DNA of 64,000 nt from Flavobacterium sp. 90 (GTDB lineage Bacteria > Bacteroidota > Bacteroidia > Flavobacteriales > Flavobacteriaceae), in NCBI RefSeq assembly GCF_004339525.1, contig NZ_SMGE01000001.1:6200001-6264000 (forward strand). Reading direction: 5' to 3'. A program made the position numbers and the translations under genes. Below are positions 51,865 to 64,000 of this stretch, piece after piece. Position 1 is the first letter of the stretch. The number at the start of each line of letters is the position of its first letter. A model generated the notes under the pieces. It saw only the letters and a list, made by a program, of their open reading frames with translations, ran no database searches and was not told the origin of the DNA.

Positions 51865-52746
51865 TTATTTAATGCTATTTTTAACAAATTCATTCAATCT
51901 GTTTGCCAGAGATTCGTCTACAGTTACTAATGGTAAACGCACAACATTCTCAGCAATATCAAGGGCTTGAAAGATTTGTTTGATTCCGGCAGGATTTCCC
52001 TGTTCAAAAATCATATCAATACAATCTGATAAAAAGTATTGTGTTTTAAATGCTTCATTTACTTTTCTGTTCAGTCCTAAACGGATCATTTCTGAAAATT
52101 CTTTCGGAAAACCTTGTCCAATTACAGAAATTACTCCTGCTCCACCAGCCAAAACAATTGGCAATGCAATCATATCATCTCCTGAAATTACAAGAAAATC
52201 TTTTGGTGCATTTTTTATCAATTGCATAGCCTGAGCCAAATCTCCTGCAGCTTCTTTTATTGCCACAATATTAGTAAATTCTTTTGCCAAACGCACTACT
52301 GTTGCCGGTAACATATTACTTGATGTTCTTCCAGGAACATTATATAAAATCACCGGAATTGGTGATGCTTCTGCAATTGCTTTAAAATGCTGATAAATTC
52401 CTTCTTGCGTTGGCTTATTATAATAAGGAGAAACAGAAAGAATGGCATCAAAAGCTGAAAAATCTCCAGTTTTTAATTCTTCTACAATTTGCATTGTATT
52501 ATTTCCTCCAACTCCAAGAACTAAAGGCAATCTTCCTTTATTGACATCGATTACTGTTTTTATAACCAATTCTTTTTCGGATTGTGTTAAGGTAGCATTT
52601 TCTGCTGTTGTCCCCATAACTACAAGATATTCAACTCCTCCATCGATCGAAAAATTAACGATACGTTGTAAAGCTTCGATATCTACTGAAAAGTCTTTTT
52701 TAAATGGGGTCACAAGCGCAACACCAGTTCCTATTAATGATTGCAT
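51865..52746 (-). CDS. dapA: 4-hydroxy-tetrahydrodipicolinate synthase
   Basis: 293 residues. It condenses pyruvate and aspartate semialdehyde in lysine/diaminopimelate synthesis. The Schiff-base lysine is K164 in [10 protein letters not shown], the catalytic tyrosine Y135 in ILYNVPGRT, and [10 protein letters not shown] forms the substrate loop. It is 15 bp after the preceding gene. Confidence 0.96.
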   Translation of the reverse strand: MQSLIGTGVALVTPFKKDFSVDIEALQRIVNFSIDGGVEYLVVMGTTAENATLTQSEKELVIKTVIDVNKGRLPLVLGVGGNNTMQIVEELKTGDFSAFDAILSVSPYYNKPTQEGIYQHFKAIAEASPIPVILYNVPGRTSSNMLPATVVRLAKEFTNIVAIKEAAGDLAQAMQLIKNAPKDFLVISGDDMIALPIVLAGGAGVISVIGQGFPKEFSEMIRLGLNRKVNEAFKTQYFLSDCIDMIFEQGNPAGIKQIFQALDIAENVVRLPLVTVDESLANRLNEFVKNSIK

Positions 52747-52761
52747 ATTCTACTTTATGTT

Positions 52762-53274
52762 TTATTTTATACTCTTTAAATACTTAAACAATTCTGTTAC
52801 GAAAAGTTTATAATCCTCTATAGCAGTATTCATCATCCAGCGGTTTAAACTTTTATCAACTGATGAAAATCCTACTTTAAATTTAGCTTTTGATTTACTG
52901 GTTATCATCATCAAAATCACTTTTTCGATATTATAATAACTAATCAAAAGATCAAATTCTGTATCTGTAAACTCATTCAGAAAATCTTCTGTAATCTCTG
53001 CGTTCCATTTGATATGTTTTTTACCAAAAGTAGGCTTCGAATACGTTTCTTTCTGCTTAAATTTATCTCTGTACGCAACAACTTTTATACTCTCAGGCGA
53101 TATTCCTTGTTGTATTAATTCGTTTATTAACTCTTGCGAATGACTAAAATCACTCTCATCAATCAATAAACCAATTGTTTGTATATTGCTTGTAAAGACT
53201 TCGTTTTTGACATTATTCAGGTTATTTTTTAATGATTTTTTTACAAAAAATTCCTTTATATAATTTAAAAACAT
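52762..53274 (-). CDS. DUF6913-like protein
   Basis: 170 residues, not functionally characterised. IGLLIDESDFSHSQELINELI and SYYNIEKVILMMITSKSKAKFKVGF are its most structured parts. It is the first gene of the dapA operon, in a position where flavobacteria commonly carry such a protein; the family name is from memory and uncertain. Confidence 0.65.
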   Translation of the reverse strand: MFLNYIKEFFVKKSLKNNLNNVKNEVFTSNIQTIGLLIDESDFSHSQELINELIQQGISPESIKVVAYRDKFKQKETYSKPTFGKKHIKWNAEITEDFLNEFTDTEFDLLISYYNIEKVILMMITSKSKAKFKVGFSSVDKSLNRWMMNTAIEDYKLFVTELFKYLKSIK

Positions 53275-53292
53275 AGTACTTTTACCAGATTA

Positions 53293-53300
53293 CAAAATTA
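53293..53300 (-). promoter_or_regulatory. Candidate -7 box of the dapA operon
   Basis: On the minus strand TAATTTTG, 18 nt before the ATG at 53274. No TTG at a proper distance. Confidence 0.35.
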
Positions 53301-53321
53301 ATTATTTAAGTCGCATTTAAG

Positions 53322-54101
53322 ATGGTAAAACTAAAAAAGTATAACGGAGTTTTAAAACTTTTTGTTATATTCTTAACACTTTTTTTTATATTTTCCTGTA
53401 GTCAGAAAAATTATAATTTAACGAAGATAGAAGGAAAACAGCTTCCAATTACAGAAAAGGGTGCAGAAACTCCTGAAATTGAAAAATTTATAAAGCCATA
53501 TCGCGATCATATCAACAAAGACCTGGACAGCGTACTTGCTTATTGTCCTGAAACTCTCGATAAAAGTACGGGAAAATGGCAAACAAGTATCGGAAGTTTA
53601 TTAGCTGATGTTTGTGTAGAACGTGGAAATCTTGTTTTTAAAGCCCGCGAGAAAAAGACCATTGATCTATGTTTATTAAATCATGGTGGAATTCGTGCTA
53701 TTTTACCTAAAGGTAATGTTACGACAAGAACTGCTTTTGAAATTATGCCTTTTGAAAACAATCTGGTTGTTGTAGCTTTAAAAGGACAACAAATTCTGGA
53801 TATAGCTGCTTACATTATTAAGGAGAAAAAACCTCAACCATTATCAGGAATGACTTTTACGATTGCAAAAGATAATACTGCAAAAAACATTTTGATTCAG
53901 GGAAAACCTCTTGATCTTAATACTGTTTATTATGTTGCAACAAATGATTATCTGGCAAATGGTGGTGACAGCATGACTTTCTTTGCTAAAGGTGTTCAGA
54001 AATTTGATTTGAATTATAAATTGAGAGACGTATTGATTGATTATTTTAAAGAAGTTGATACAATTCCGATATCAAAAAATATCAGAATTACAGAAGAATA
54101 A
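53322..54101 (+). CDS. Lipoprotein carrying only the C-terminal 5'-nucleotidase domain
   Basis: 259 residues. Lipobox FIFSCSQ, then a 5'-nucleotidase C-terminal domain: IGSLLADVC, NHGGIRAILPKGNVTTRTAFEIMPFENNLVV and VATNDYLANGGDSM, which form the nucleoside-binding half of UshA-type enzymes. The metal-binding N-terminal half is absent and is encoded by the next gene. It is divergent from the dapA operon. Confidence 0.9.
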   Translation: MVKLKKYNGVLKLFVIFLTLFFIFSCSQKNYNLTKIEGKQLPITEKGAETPEIEKFIKPYRDHINKDLDSVLAYCPETLDKSTGKWQTSIGSLLADVCVERGNLVFKAREKKTIDLCLLNHGGIRAILPKGNVTTRTAFEIMPFENNLVVVALKGQQILDIAAYIIKEKKPQPLSGMTFTIAKDNTAKNILIQGKPLDLNTVYYVATNDYLANGGDSMTFFAKGVQKFDLNYKLRDVLIDYFKEVDTIPISKNIRITEE

Positions 54102-54110
54102 AAAGAGTTA

Positions 54111-54215
54111 GCCACGAATTTCACGAATTTACACGAATTCCAATTGTAAAAATTCATTATGAATTTGAGCGAATTCAAAAAAATCTAATTCGTGTAAATT
54201 CGTGAAATTCGTGGC
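54111..54215. repeat. 105-bp element with perfect 29-nt inverted repeats
   Basis: The left arm (54111-54139; GCCACGAATTTCACGAAT...) is the exact complement of 54187-54215. The inner 47 nt hold a second palindrome AAATTCAT-T-ATGAATTT (54150-54166). It separates the two halves of the split nucleotidase. Confidence 0.95.
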
Positions 54216-54261
54216 AAAGAAAAAGCATTAGCAAATTACAGTTTTCGTAAAAAAATATAAA

Positions 54262-55158
54262 ATGAAAAGAAGAGAATTTATCGAAAAAACAGCCGCAAGT
54301 ACAGCCTTATTAAGTTTAGGTTTGTCATTAAGCAGTTTTGAAACTAACGATATAAAACACTTAACGATTCTTCATACTAATGATGTTCACAGCCATATTG
54401 ATCCTTTTCCAGCTGATGATCCTCGTAATCCTAATAAAGGTGGCGTTTCAAGAAGAGCCGCTCTTATTGAAACAATTCGTAAAGAAAATCCAAATGTGCT
54501 GTTATTAGATGCAGGAGATATTTTTCAGGGAACTCCATATTTCAATTATTACGGTGGTGAACTTGAATTTAAGTTGATGAGTATGATGAAATATGACGCA
54601 TCAACTATTGGAAATCACGATTTTGACAATGGTCTTGATGGTTTGTATGCGCAAATGCCTCATGCTACTTTTGAATTTATCAATTCTAATTATGATTTTA
54701 AAAATACGGTCATGAACGGACTTGTAAAACCTTATAAAATTTTCAACAAAAACGGAATTAAGGTTGGTGTTTTTGGTGTAGGAATTGAACTAGCAGGATT
54801 GGTTGATAAACAAATGTATAAGGAAACCGTTTATAATGATCCTGTTGAAATTGCTCAGGATATGACGCAATTACTAAAAAAACAGGAAAAATGTGATTTG
54901 GTTATTTGTCTTTCGCATTTAGGTTATAAATATAAAGATGACGAATCTAAAATTTCTGATTTAAAATTTGCGGCACAAACTCAGGATATTGACTTGATTA
55001 TTGGCGGACATACACACACTTTCTTAGACAAACCAACAGTTGTAAAAAATAAAGCGCAACAAGATGTTTTGGTGAATCAAGTAGGTTGTTATGGAATTAA
55101 TTTAGGAAGAATAGATTTTTACTTTGACAAAGACAAAGCGCATACTAATCAGGGGAAA

Positions 55159-55173
<15 letters not shown>
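54262..55173 (+). CDS. Metallophosphatase half of a split 5'-nucleotidase
   Basis: 303 residues. A Tat-like signal (KRREFIEKTAAS) precedes a calcineurin-like phosphoesterase: ILHTNDVHSHID (D and H), DAGDIFQG, GNHDFDNGLDG (GNHD), and GGHTHTFLD. This is the N-terminal catalytic half of the UshA family. The C-terminal half is the gene before it, so the two likely work as a heterodimer. The stop overlaps the end of the facing gene by 15 bp. Confidence 0.9.
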
Positions 55174-57931
<2,758 letters not shown>

Positions 57932-58094
57932 CTAAAGTTTTATAAAATCAAAAATCAAGCTGCAAAACGATGCAGCCTGATTTTCTTCTTGTCCATTATT
58001 CTTAAAAAAGAATTAATAAAAACCAACTTCCAAATGGTTTCTGAGTTCTATACTTTGTTACTGATAATCAGATTATTAGATTGCAAATATAAAA

Positions 58095-60029
58095 CTATTT
58101 CTGGATAATAATAAAGTCTGAGCGTCTGTTTACTAAATGTTCGGCTTCGGTACATTTTACACCGTTTTTACATTTATTAATTATTCGGCTTTCACCATAA
58201 CCTATCGCGCTTTCTATTCTTGAAGGATCTATATCCTGCGAAACGATATAATCACGAGTCGATTTGGCTCTGTTATCAGATAATTTTAAATTATAAGAAT
58301 CTTTCCCACGAGAATCTGTGTGTGATTCTATCTTGATTCTGATATTTGGAAATTTTTTCATGATAAAAACTACCTTAGTCAATTCTTCAATTGCCAATGG
58401 TGTAATATCAAACTTATCGTAATCAAAATAAATTGGGTTAACATCTACTTTTTCAACTCCTTTTTTCTTAACTACCAAATCATCGTAATTGCTAAGTTCG
58501 AAGTTTACATCTTTAATTTCGCCTTCGTTTTCCATCGTAGTTTCAACGGTTTTTTCGTCACTGCTATAATTTGGCTTAGCCGCAATCATTTTAACTACTT
58601 TCCCGCAAGGCACTACGATTGCATATTTACCATCGTAATTTGTTTTTGTTTCACCAAGAATCTCACTATAAGAGTTGTACGCCATAACGGAAACATCTGT
58701 AAGTGGCAATTTTGTTTTTCTGTCAAATGCCGTACCTGAAATGTTTTGATTACAAACCGGTTTTCCTTTTGTGAAAGAATAGATGTCATCATCTCCTTTG
58801 CCTTCGGCTCTGTTTGATGAAACATAACCATAACTGTCTGTTTTATCAATTACAAAAGCAAAATCGTCTTTGTTACTATTTATAGGACCTCCTAAATTTT
58901 TTGGAGTTGTAAAAGTTCCATCGGCTAAAAAATTGCTTTCATAGACATCTAAATCTCCCCATCCGTAATGCCCGTCTGAAGAAAAATAAAGTACTCCGTT
59001 TCGGTAAAAAGGAAAAACTTCGTTACCTATTGTATTAATTTTTGGTCCCAAATTCACCGGAGAACTCATTGTTCCGTCATTGGCAATTTTTACATAATAC
59101 AAATCGGTTTCACCATAACCTCCGGGCATATCTGATGCAAAGAAAAGATATTGTCCGTCGTCGCTCAAAGAAGGATGACCAACTGAATAATCATCACTAT
59201 CAAAGAAAACTTTCTGCGGATTATCTAACTTATTATCTGCTATGGTGCCTTTTATGATCTGAAAATTATTGACTTTGTCCTGATCAATAACCAATTTATT
59301 TTTCTTTACAATATTGGTAGAATAATAAATTGTTTTTCCGCTGGCATCAAAACTCGCTGTTGCTTCGTGATACTTGGTCATAATATTTGGAAGAAATACT
59401 GTTTCGTTAAACAAACTTCCATCTGCAGGATTCCTCTCGGCAACATACAAACTTAGAAACGGCTGATTGTTCCAACTGTATAGTTTTTCACCGAATTTTG
59501 TTGTGTCTCTTGCAGATGTAAATACTACTTTGTCTCCAAAAAAAGAAGCTCCAAAATCAGATTTACTGGTATTAATATCTAAATTTTTTATGTTATAAAG
59601 AGATTTTGTTTTTGCCAGACTATCCATTTGTGCCTTTTGAGCAACATAACGATTGATCTCATTTTTATCTCCTTTTTTATTCAGATATTCTTTTGTGATT
59701 TTATCTGCTTCATCATAATCCATAACGGCTTTCATAGTTTGGATGTAACGCAAATAGTAAATATCAGTTAAGTTGTTGCCTTGTACTTCGTATAATTTTC
59801 TATACCATTTTAATGCATTTCTGGCATCTGAAATAAAATAATACGAGTCGGCAGCATTCTTTAACGTTTGAGCGGATGGATTTTTTATGTTTTGTAGAAT
59901 TTCCTCATATGCTTTTGAAGCATCCAGATAGGAATAATCTCTAAACAAGGCATCCGCTTTCTTTAAATTCGTCTGAGCAAAACCAAATGTAAAACTCAAT
60001 ACGAAACTTAGGATATATATTTTTTTCAT
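58095..60029 (-). CDS. TPR - PD40 - OmpA family outer-membrane protein
   Basis: 644 residues. A signal peptide (MKKIYILSFVLSFTFGFAQ) is followed by TPR-like helices (20-130), WD40/PD40 beta-propeller blades (VVFTSARDT, IYYSTNIV, LSDDGQYLFFASD, LYFSSDGHYGWGDLDVY), a CarboxypepD-like plug domain (about 430-510) and an OmpA peptidoglycan-binding domain (IYFDYDKFDITPLA to the end). Such proteins are encoded beside PorP/SprF genes in Flavobacterium and link adhesins to the wall. It ends the adhesin operon. Confidence 0.92.
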   Translation of the reverse strand: MKKIYILSFVLSFTFGFAQTNLKKADALFRDYSYLDASKAYEEILQNIKNPSAQTLKNAADSYYFISDARNALKWYRKLYEVQGNNLTDIYYLRYIQTMKAVMDYDEADKITKEYLNKKGDKNEINRYVAQKAQMDSLAKTKSLYNIKNLDINTSKSDFGASFFGDKVVFTSARDTTKFGEKLYSWNNQPFLSLYVAERNPADGSLFNETVFLPNIMTKYHEATASFDASGKTIYYSTNIVKKNKLVIDQDKVNNFQIIKGTIADNKLDNPQKVFFDSDDYSVGHPSLSDDGQYLFFASDMPGGYGETDLYYVKIANDGTMSSPVNLGPKINTIGNEVFPFYRNGVLYFSSDGHYGWGDLDVYESNFLADGTFTTPKNLGGPINSNKDDFAFVIDKTDSYGYVSSNRAEGKGDDDIYSFTKGKPVCNQNISGTAFDRKTKLPLTDVSVMAYNSYSEILGETKTNYDGKYAIVVPCGKVVKMIAAKPNYSSDEKTVETTMENEGEIKDVNFELSNYDDLVVKKKGVEKVDVNPIYFDYDKFDITPLAIEELTKVVFIMKKFPNIRIKIESHTDSRGKDSYNLKLSDNRAKSTRDYIVSQDIDPSRIESAIGYGESRIINKCKNGVKCTEAEHLVNRRSDFIIIQK

Positions 60030-60040
60030 AGGTTGTACTT

Positions 60041-60973
60041 TTAGAAGAATCGAGGAGATTTAATTTTGCTTTCACCCTTATTGAACTGATACTTTAAGAT
60101 GAATTCATGTGTTCCATCATTGTATTTATTCAATTGACTTACTGTATAATCAAAAGCATATCCAAGATAGAAGCTTTTTGATATTTGAAAACCTGCCAGG
60201 ATACTTACAGAATCGTCTGTTCTGTAAGAAGCTCCTATTACAAATTTTTCTACAATCATAAAATTCGCCGAAATATCAGCAGAAAGTGGTGCTCCACTAA
60301 CTGCCTTTACTAAAAATGCCGGTTTAAATTTTAAATTTGGATTCAAATCAAAAACATAACCTCCCATTAAATAATAATGTAACCTGTCGTAATTAATAGA
60401 TTCCTGAACGTCACTATAATAATCACTTTGAATAAAGCTTGGAATTGAAAATCCTAAATACCATTTATTAGTATAATAGTAAACTCCTGCTCCAACGGCT
60501 ATTTTTGCTTGGTTATCAATATTTTGATTTAGCAAAACATCATTATTATCATAATATCTCCCTTTTGACCAATCTATGTTCAACATTCTCATACCAGCTT
60601 TTAACCCGAAGGCTAATCTTTTTTCGTAACCAAGTGGTATCGAATAAGAGAAGTTTCCGTCAAGATATAATTCGTTTGATGGACCAATTTTGTCATTAAC
60701 GACGCTTAATCCTAAACCAATTTTCTCATTTCGAAGCGGTGATTGAATGGAGAATGATTGTGTTTCCGGTGCTCCGGAAATACCAACCCATTGTGAACGG
60801 TGCAAAAGTGTAGCTTCTAATGCGCCAGTAGACCCAGCATAAGCTGGATTTACGGCCATTGTGTTATACATATACTGTGTGTATTCAGGATCCTGTTGCG
60901 CACTGGCGCAAACCGTGATAAAAGAACATATTAAAATAAAATATGTTTCTAATGATTTTATATATAGTTTCAT
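60041..60973 (-). CDS. PorP/SprF family outer-membrane protein
   Basis: 310 residues. Signal peptide, then the family opening DPEYTQYMYNTMAVNPAYAGS, and barrel strands ending EFILKYQFNKG. SprF is needed for secretion of the gliding adhesin SprB in F. johnsoniae; members next to a large protein with a type B tail are thought to hold that protein at the surface. Here the large adhesin is directly upstream, 45 bp away. Confidence 0.95.
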   Translation of the reverse strand: MKLYIKSLETYFILICSFITVCASAQQDPEYTQYMYNTMAVNPAYAGSTGALEATLLHRSQWVGISGAPETQSFSIQSPLRNEKIGLGLSVVNDKIGPSNELYLDGNFSYSIPLGYEKRLAFGLKAGMRMLNIDWSKGRYYDNNDVLLNQNIDNQAKIAVGAGVYYYTNKWYLGFSIPSFIQSDYYSDVQESINYDRLHYYLMGGYVFDLNPNLKFKPAFLVKAVSGAPLSADISANFMIVEKFVIGASYRTDDSVSILAGFQISKSFYLGYAFDYTVSQLNKYNDGTHEFILKYQFNKGESKIKSPRFF

Positions 60974-61018
60974 AACGATACTTATTTAGTTTAATTAATT
61001 AGATGATTAATAGCACAG

Positions 61019-64000
61019 TTATCTCATTATAGATAACCATCCTTTTTTAACCGTTCCATCTCCAATGGTTATCACATAAAAATAAGTACCTGTTGGCAAC
61101 ATATCTCCTCTATTAACAACTCCTGATACATTGGCAGTTCCGTCCCAATCATTTTCATAATGTTGTTTACTATATACTAATGAACCGTATCTGTTAAATA
61201 CTTTCAACTCGTTATTTGGATATGTGTCAATACAATCAATTCTAAAGAGGTCATTTGATCCATCATTATTTGGAGTGAACTCATTATAAACTGTCAAACA
61301 AATTGGTTCTACCGTAGCAGACGCCGAGTTATTTGATGTATCAACATCTAATGGAGTTGAAATTTCGACAGTGGCAACATTTGTATAAGTACCGCTTGGT
61401 AAAACTTCTGCAGTAATTGTAAGTACAACACTTTGTCCTGAATTCAAATTTGGAATTGTCCATAATCCTGTTTTTGGATCATATGTTCCTAATGTTGTAT
61501 TAGAACTTACTAAATTGTATCCGCTAGGTAATAAATCACTAACTAGAGTATTGATAAAACTACCTTCTCCAACATTGTTTACTGTAACGGTAAAGGTTAC
61601 TACATCACCAAAATTTGGTGTTGGGTTGCTAACTGTGTTGGTTATAGTTATATCTGAACATGTGGCAACTGTAACATTCAGTGATTTAGTTGTTGTATCA
61701 CCGCAGTTATTTATATAAGTTACCTCAACTTTACCCGGTCCAATATCTGACCATGAAACTGTTACAGATCCATCTGTTGTTCCTCCGCCTGAAACTATTG
61801 TTCCGTTAGTAATTGACCATACATAATTTGATTTTCCGTTTGCTATAGAATAAGTAACTCCTTTGAAAACACATGGTGTATCGTCTGTAGTTGCTATTTG
61901 TACTAAAGCATCGTTCTCAAAATTAATAGTAACTCCCAATCTAGTAGCGCTCGCACAACCATTTGTTGTGTTGCTTAAAGCACTTGCATAATAAGTAGCT
62001 GCTATCAATGGTGTATTTGCTGCTAATGGTGTTCCGCCTGTTGCAGTTGCATACCAAACAACGTTAGGTTCGTTTACCAGAATGTTTGCTATAGTTGGCA
62101 ATGCTGATAAACAGAATGTTTGTGTTGTATTTGGTGTTGTAATAATACCTGGTGTATTTACTTTTACTACAACTGCTAATCTTACAGGATTTTCACAACC
62201 TGTAGCGCTTGAAACCACTCCGTAGTATGTTCCGGAAGCTAAAGCTGTCGTTGCAGGAATTGCTGTTCCGCCAGTTGCTGTACTGTACCAAATTACATTT
62301 GCTTCGTTTACCTGAATATCAGAAACTTTTGGTGCATTTGTTGAACAAAAGTCTTGAGAAGCATCTGTCGTTGTTGGCGTAGGACTTGGTCCTGAAACTG
62401 TAACAGTAACTTTCAAACGAGTTGTGCTTTCACATCCTGATACCGGATCTTTTATGTTTCCGTAATAAACACCAGTTGTTAAAGCAGTTGTCGGTGCAAT
62501 TGCTGTTCCGCCTGTTAAAGCTGTATACCAAATTACATTAGGTTCGTTTACCTGAATGCTTGCAAATGTTGGTGCACTTACTGTACAGAAGCTTTGAGCT
62601 GCATTAGTTGTTGTTGGATTAACTGTGTTTCCAATAGTAATTGTAACTTTTAATCTTGTGTTACTTTCACAACCCGTTACCGGATCTTTTATGGCTCCAA
62701 AATAATCTCCATTTGCTAATGCTGTTGTTGGTGCAATCGCTGTTCCGCCTTTTAATGTGGCATACCAAACTACGTTACTTTCATTTACCTTAATATTAGA
62801 AACTTTAGGAGAATCACCTGAACAGAAAACCTGAGTTGTTGCTGTTGTTGTAGGTGTTCCAGGATCTTTTATACTAATAGTTACCAGTAAACGAACTGAG
62901 CTTTCACAACCTGTAGTTGCATCTTTTAGTGTTGCATAATAATTACCATTTGCCAATGCTGTTGTTGGAGCAATTGCTGTTCCGCCAGTTGCTGCATTGT
63001 ACCAAACGACATTACTTTGGTTCACCTGAATATTAGCTACTGTTGGCGCATTTACTAAACAGAAATCTTGTGTTGTATCTGTTGTAGTTGGTGTAGCAGG
63101 ATTTGTTACACTTACTGCGACTCTTAATCTTAATGCACTTTGACAAGTAGTTGCAGGATCTGAAATCGATGCGAAATAATTTCCTGTTGCTAAAGCTGTT
63201 GTTGGTGCAATTGCTGTTCCGCCTGTTGCTGTGGCATACCAAACTATACTTCCTGTTGTTGGTGTATCAACTTGAATATTAGCTACAGTTGGAGCATTTA
63301 CTAAACAGAAATCTTGTGTTGTATCTGTTGTAGTTGGTGTTCCCGGATCAGTTACTTTAATCGTAATCGCTAATCTAACTTTACTTTCACAAGTAGTTGT
63401 TGGATTTTTGATTGATGCGTAATAAGTTCCTGTTGTCAATGCTGTTGTTGATGGAATTGCTGTTCCGCCTGTCGCTGCATTGTACCAAACTATATTTGCT
63501 GCAACTGCTGGACTTACGTCGATTGTTGCAAAAGTCGGAGCATTTACTAAACAGAAATTCTGAGCTGTTTTTGTAATTACTGGCGTTCCAGGATCTGTTA
63601 CGTTAATTGTAATCGCTAATCTAACTTTACTTTCACAAGTTGTTGTTGGATTTTTAATTGCTGCATAATAAGTTCCTGAAGTCAATGCTGTGGTTGGAGC
63701 AATTGCTGTTCCGCCTGTTGCTGCACTGTACCAAACAATATTTGTCGCTGGACTTACGTCGATTGTTGCAAATGTTGGATTGTTGATCAAACAGAAATCC
63801 TGTGTTGTTTTAGTAATTACTGGTGTTCCAGGATCGGTTACGCTAATATTAATCGCTAATCTTACTTTACTTTCACAAGTAGTTGTCGGATTTTTGATCG
63901 ATGCATAATAAGTTCCTGTTGTCAATGCTGTAGTTGGAGCAATTGCTGTTCCGCCTGTTGCTGCACTGTACCAAACAATATTTGTCGCCGGACTTACGTC
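61019..64000 (-). CDS. Giant repeat adhesin with type B type IX tail, N-terminus cut by window edge
   Basis: At least 993 residues are visible; the 5' part lies beyond the right edge. From the right: nine Ig-like repeats of about 78-83 residues (hallmark VWY-x3-TGGTAI, FC and P-T/CES motifs), a PKD-like domain (about 61680-61910), a DUF11-like domain (VSDLLPSGYNLV; about 61310-61680) and a C-terminal gliding-motility type B sorting domain (YNEFTPNNDGSNDLFRID, PTGTYFYVIT). The protein is exported by the type IX system and probably acts in gliding or adhesion. It is followed by its PorP/SprF partner. Confidence 0.9.
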   Translation of the reverse strand, partial: DVSPATNIVWYSAATGGTAIAPTTALTTGTYYASIKNPTTTCESKVRLAINISVTDPGTPVITKTTQDFCLINNPTFATIDVSPATNIVWYSAATGGTAIAPTTALTSGTYYAAIKNPTTTCESKVRLAITINVTDPGTPVITKTAQNFCLVNAPTFATIDVSPAVAANIVWYNAATGGTAIPSTTALTTGTYYASIKNPTTTCESKVRLAITIKVTDPGTPTTTDTTQDFCLVNAPTVANIQVDTPTTGSIVWYATATGGTAIAPTTALATGNYFASISDPATTCQSALRLRVAVSVTNPATPTTTDTTQDFCLVNAPTVANIQVNQSNVVWYNAATGGTAIAPTTALANGNYYATLKDATTGCESSVRLLVTISIKDPGTPTTTATTQVFCSGDSPKVSNIKVNESNVVWYATLKGGTAIAPTTALANGDYFGAIKDPVTGCESNTRLKVTITIGNTVNPTTTNAAQSFCTVSAPTFASIQVNEPNVIWYTALTGGTAIAPTTALTTGVYYGNIKDPVSGCESTTRLKVTVTVSGPSPTPTTTDASQDFCSTNAPKVSDIQVNEANVIWYSTATGGTAIPATTALASGTYYGVVSSATGCENPVRLAVVVKVNTPGIITTPNTTQTFCLSALPTIANILVNEPNVVWYATATGGTPLAANTPLIAATYYASALSNTTNGCASATRLGVTINFENDALVQIATTDDTPCVFKGVTYSIANGKSNYVWSITNGTIVSGGGTTDGSVTVSWSDIGPGKVEVTYINNCGDTTTKSLNVTVATCSDITITNTVSNPTPNFGDVVTFTVTVNNVGEGSFINTLVSDLLPSGYNLVSSNTTLGTYDPKTGLWTIPNLNSGQSVVLTITAEVLPSGTYTNVATVEISTPLDVDTSNNSASATVEPICLTVYNEFTPNNDGSNDLFRIDCIDTYPNNELKVFNRYGSLVYSKQHYENDWDGTANVSGVVNRGDMLPTGTYFYVITIGDGTVKKGWLSIMR
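61930..64000. repeat. Tandem Ig-like repeats in the adhesin gene
   Basis: Nine units of about 234-249 nt. The three at the right edge are closest: the sequence GACTTACGTC recurs at 63511, 63751 and 63991, a period of exactly 240 bp. Units towards the stop codon are more diverged. Confidence 0.95.

Noticed and set aside
61930..64000. Repeat array as mobile or CRISPR DNA
   Set aside because: The repeats are in frame and encode Ig-like domains of one adhesin.

Overview
The window looks like a chromosome segment of a Flavobacterium-type member of the Bacteroidota. The DNA is AT-rich, and promoters fit the Bacteroidota -7 box TAnnTTTG rather than the sigma-70 -10/-35 pair. Markers that are specific to the phylum are present: the carbamoyltransferase of the N-acylornithine arginine route, PorP/SprF, type IX secretion C-terminal domains, the Bacteroidota omega subunit, DUF4835 and an RprXY two-component pair. 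No tRNA, rRNA, integrase, transposase or CRISPR array was seen.

Layout. 1-6300: edge of a DUF808 gene, a 39-residue small protein, clpB, a YtxJ-like bacilliredoxin and two DUF2157-type membrane proteins. 6539-7855: a secreted pectate lyase. 7920-20457: a minus-strand arginine/proline cluster, read as GNAT - argG - argC - unknown - argD - proA - proB - GxxExxY gene - argF' - argB - argE - argH, behind one good promoter (20430-20457) and a leader of about 320 nt. 20761-28679: M1 peptidase, aldose epimerase, GNAT, DUF3575, VF530, smpB, lipoprotein, XRE-Fic and pcm. 28823-36808: plus-strand genes for an oxidoreductase, 3-hydroxyacyl-CoA dehydrogenase, two unknowns, yggS, a DnaQ/GIY-YIG fusion, a potassium channel, miaA and an acyl-ACP thioesterase. 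37206-40571: a tight minus-strand operon, unknown protein - rtcB - prfH - TPR protein, which is the best candidate here for an RNA-repair/ribosome-rescue system with undescribed partners. 41329-53274: rprXY, a GT2 - coaE pair, fabV, and the operon DUF6913 - dapA - bamD - rpoZ - coaBC - DUF4835 - recN. 53322-57847: a 5'-nucleotidase split over two genes, a YhhN-like membrane protein and ligA. 58095-64000: a gliding/adhesion operon running from a giant repeat adhesin (cut by the right edge) to a PorP/SprF partner and a TPR-PD40-OmpA protein.

Much of the unusual content is between the genes. There are long perfect inverted repeats (41136-41238, 54111-54215), a MITE-like folded element (36880-37069), two copies of an AGCCC...AGCTCC element (9345-9485, 40976-41058), 14-bp tandem repeats, a palindrome family that has entered the yggS reading frame, a GxxExxY gene framed by 41-nt inverted repeats, and a possible gene for a 27-residue peptide with its own promoter and terminator. 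All calls come from reading the sequence; none was tested by database search.
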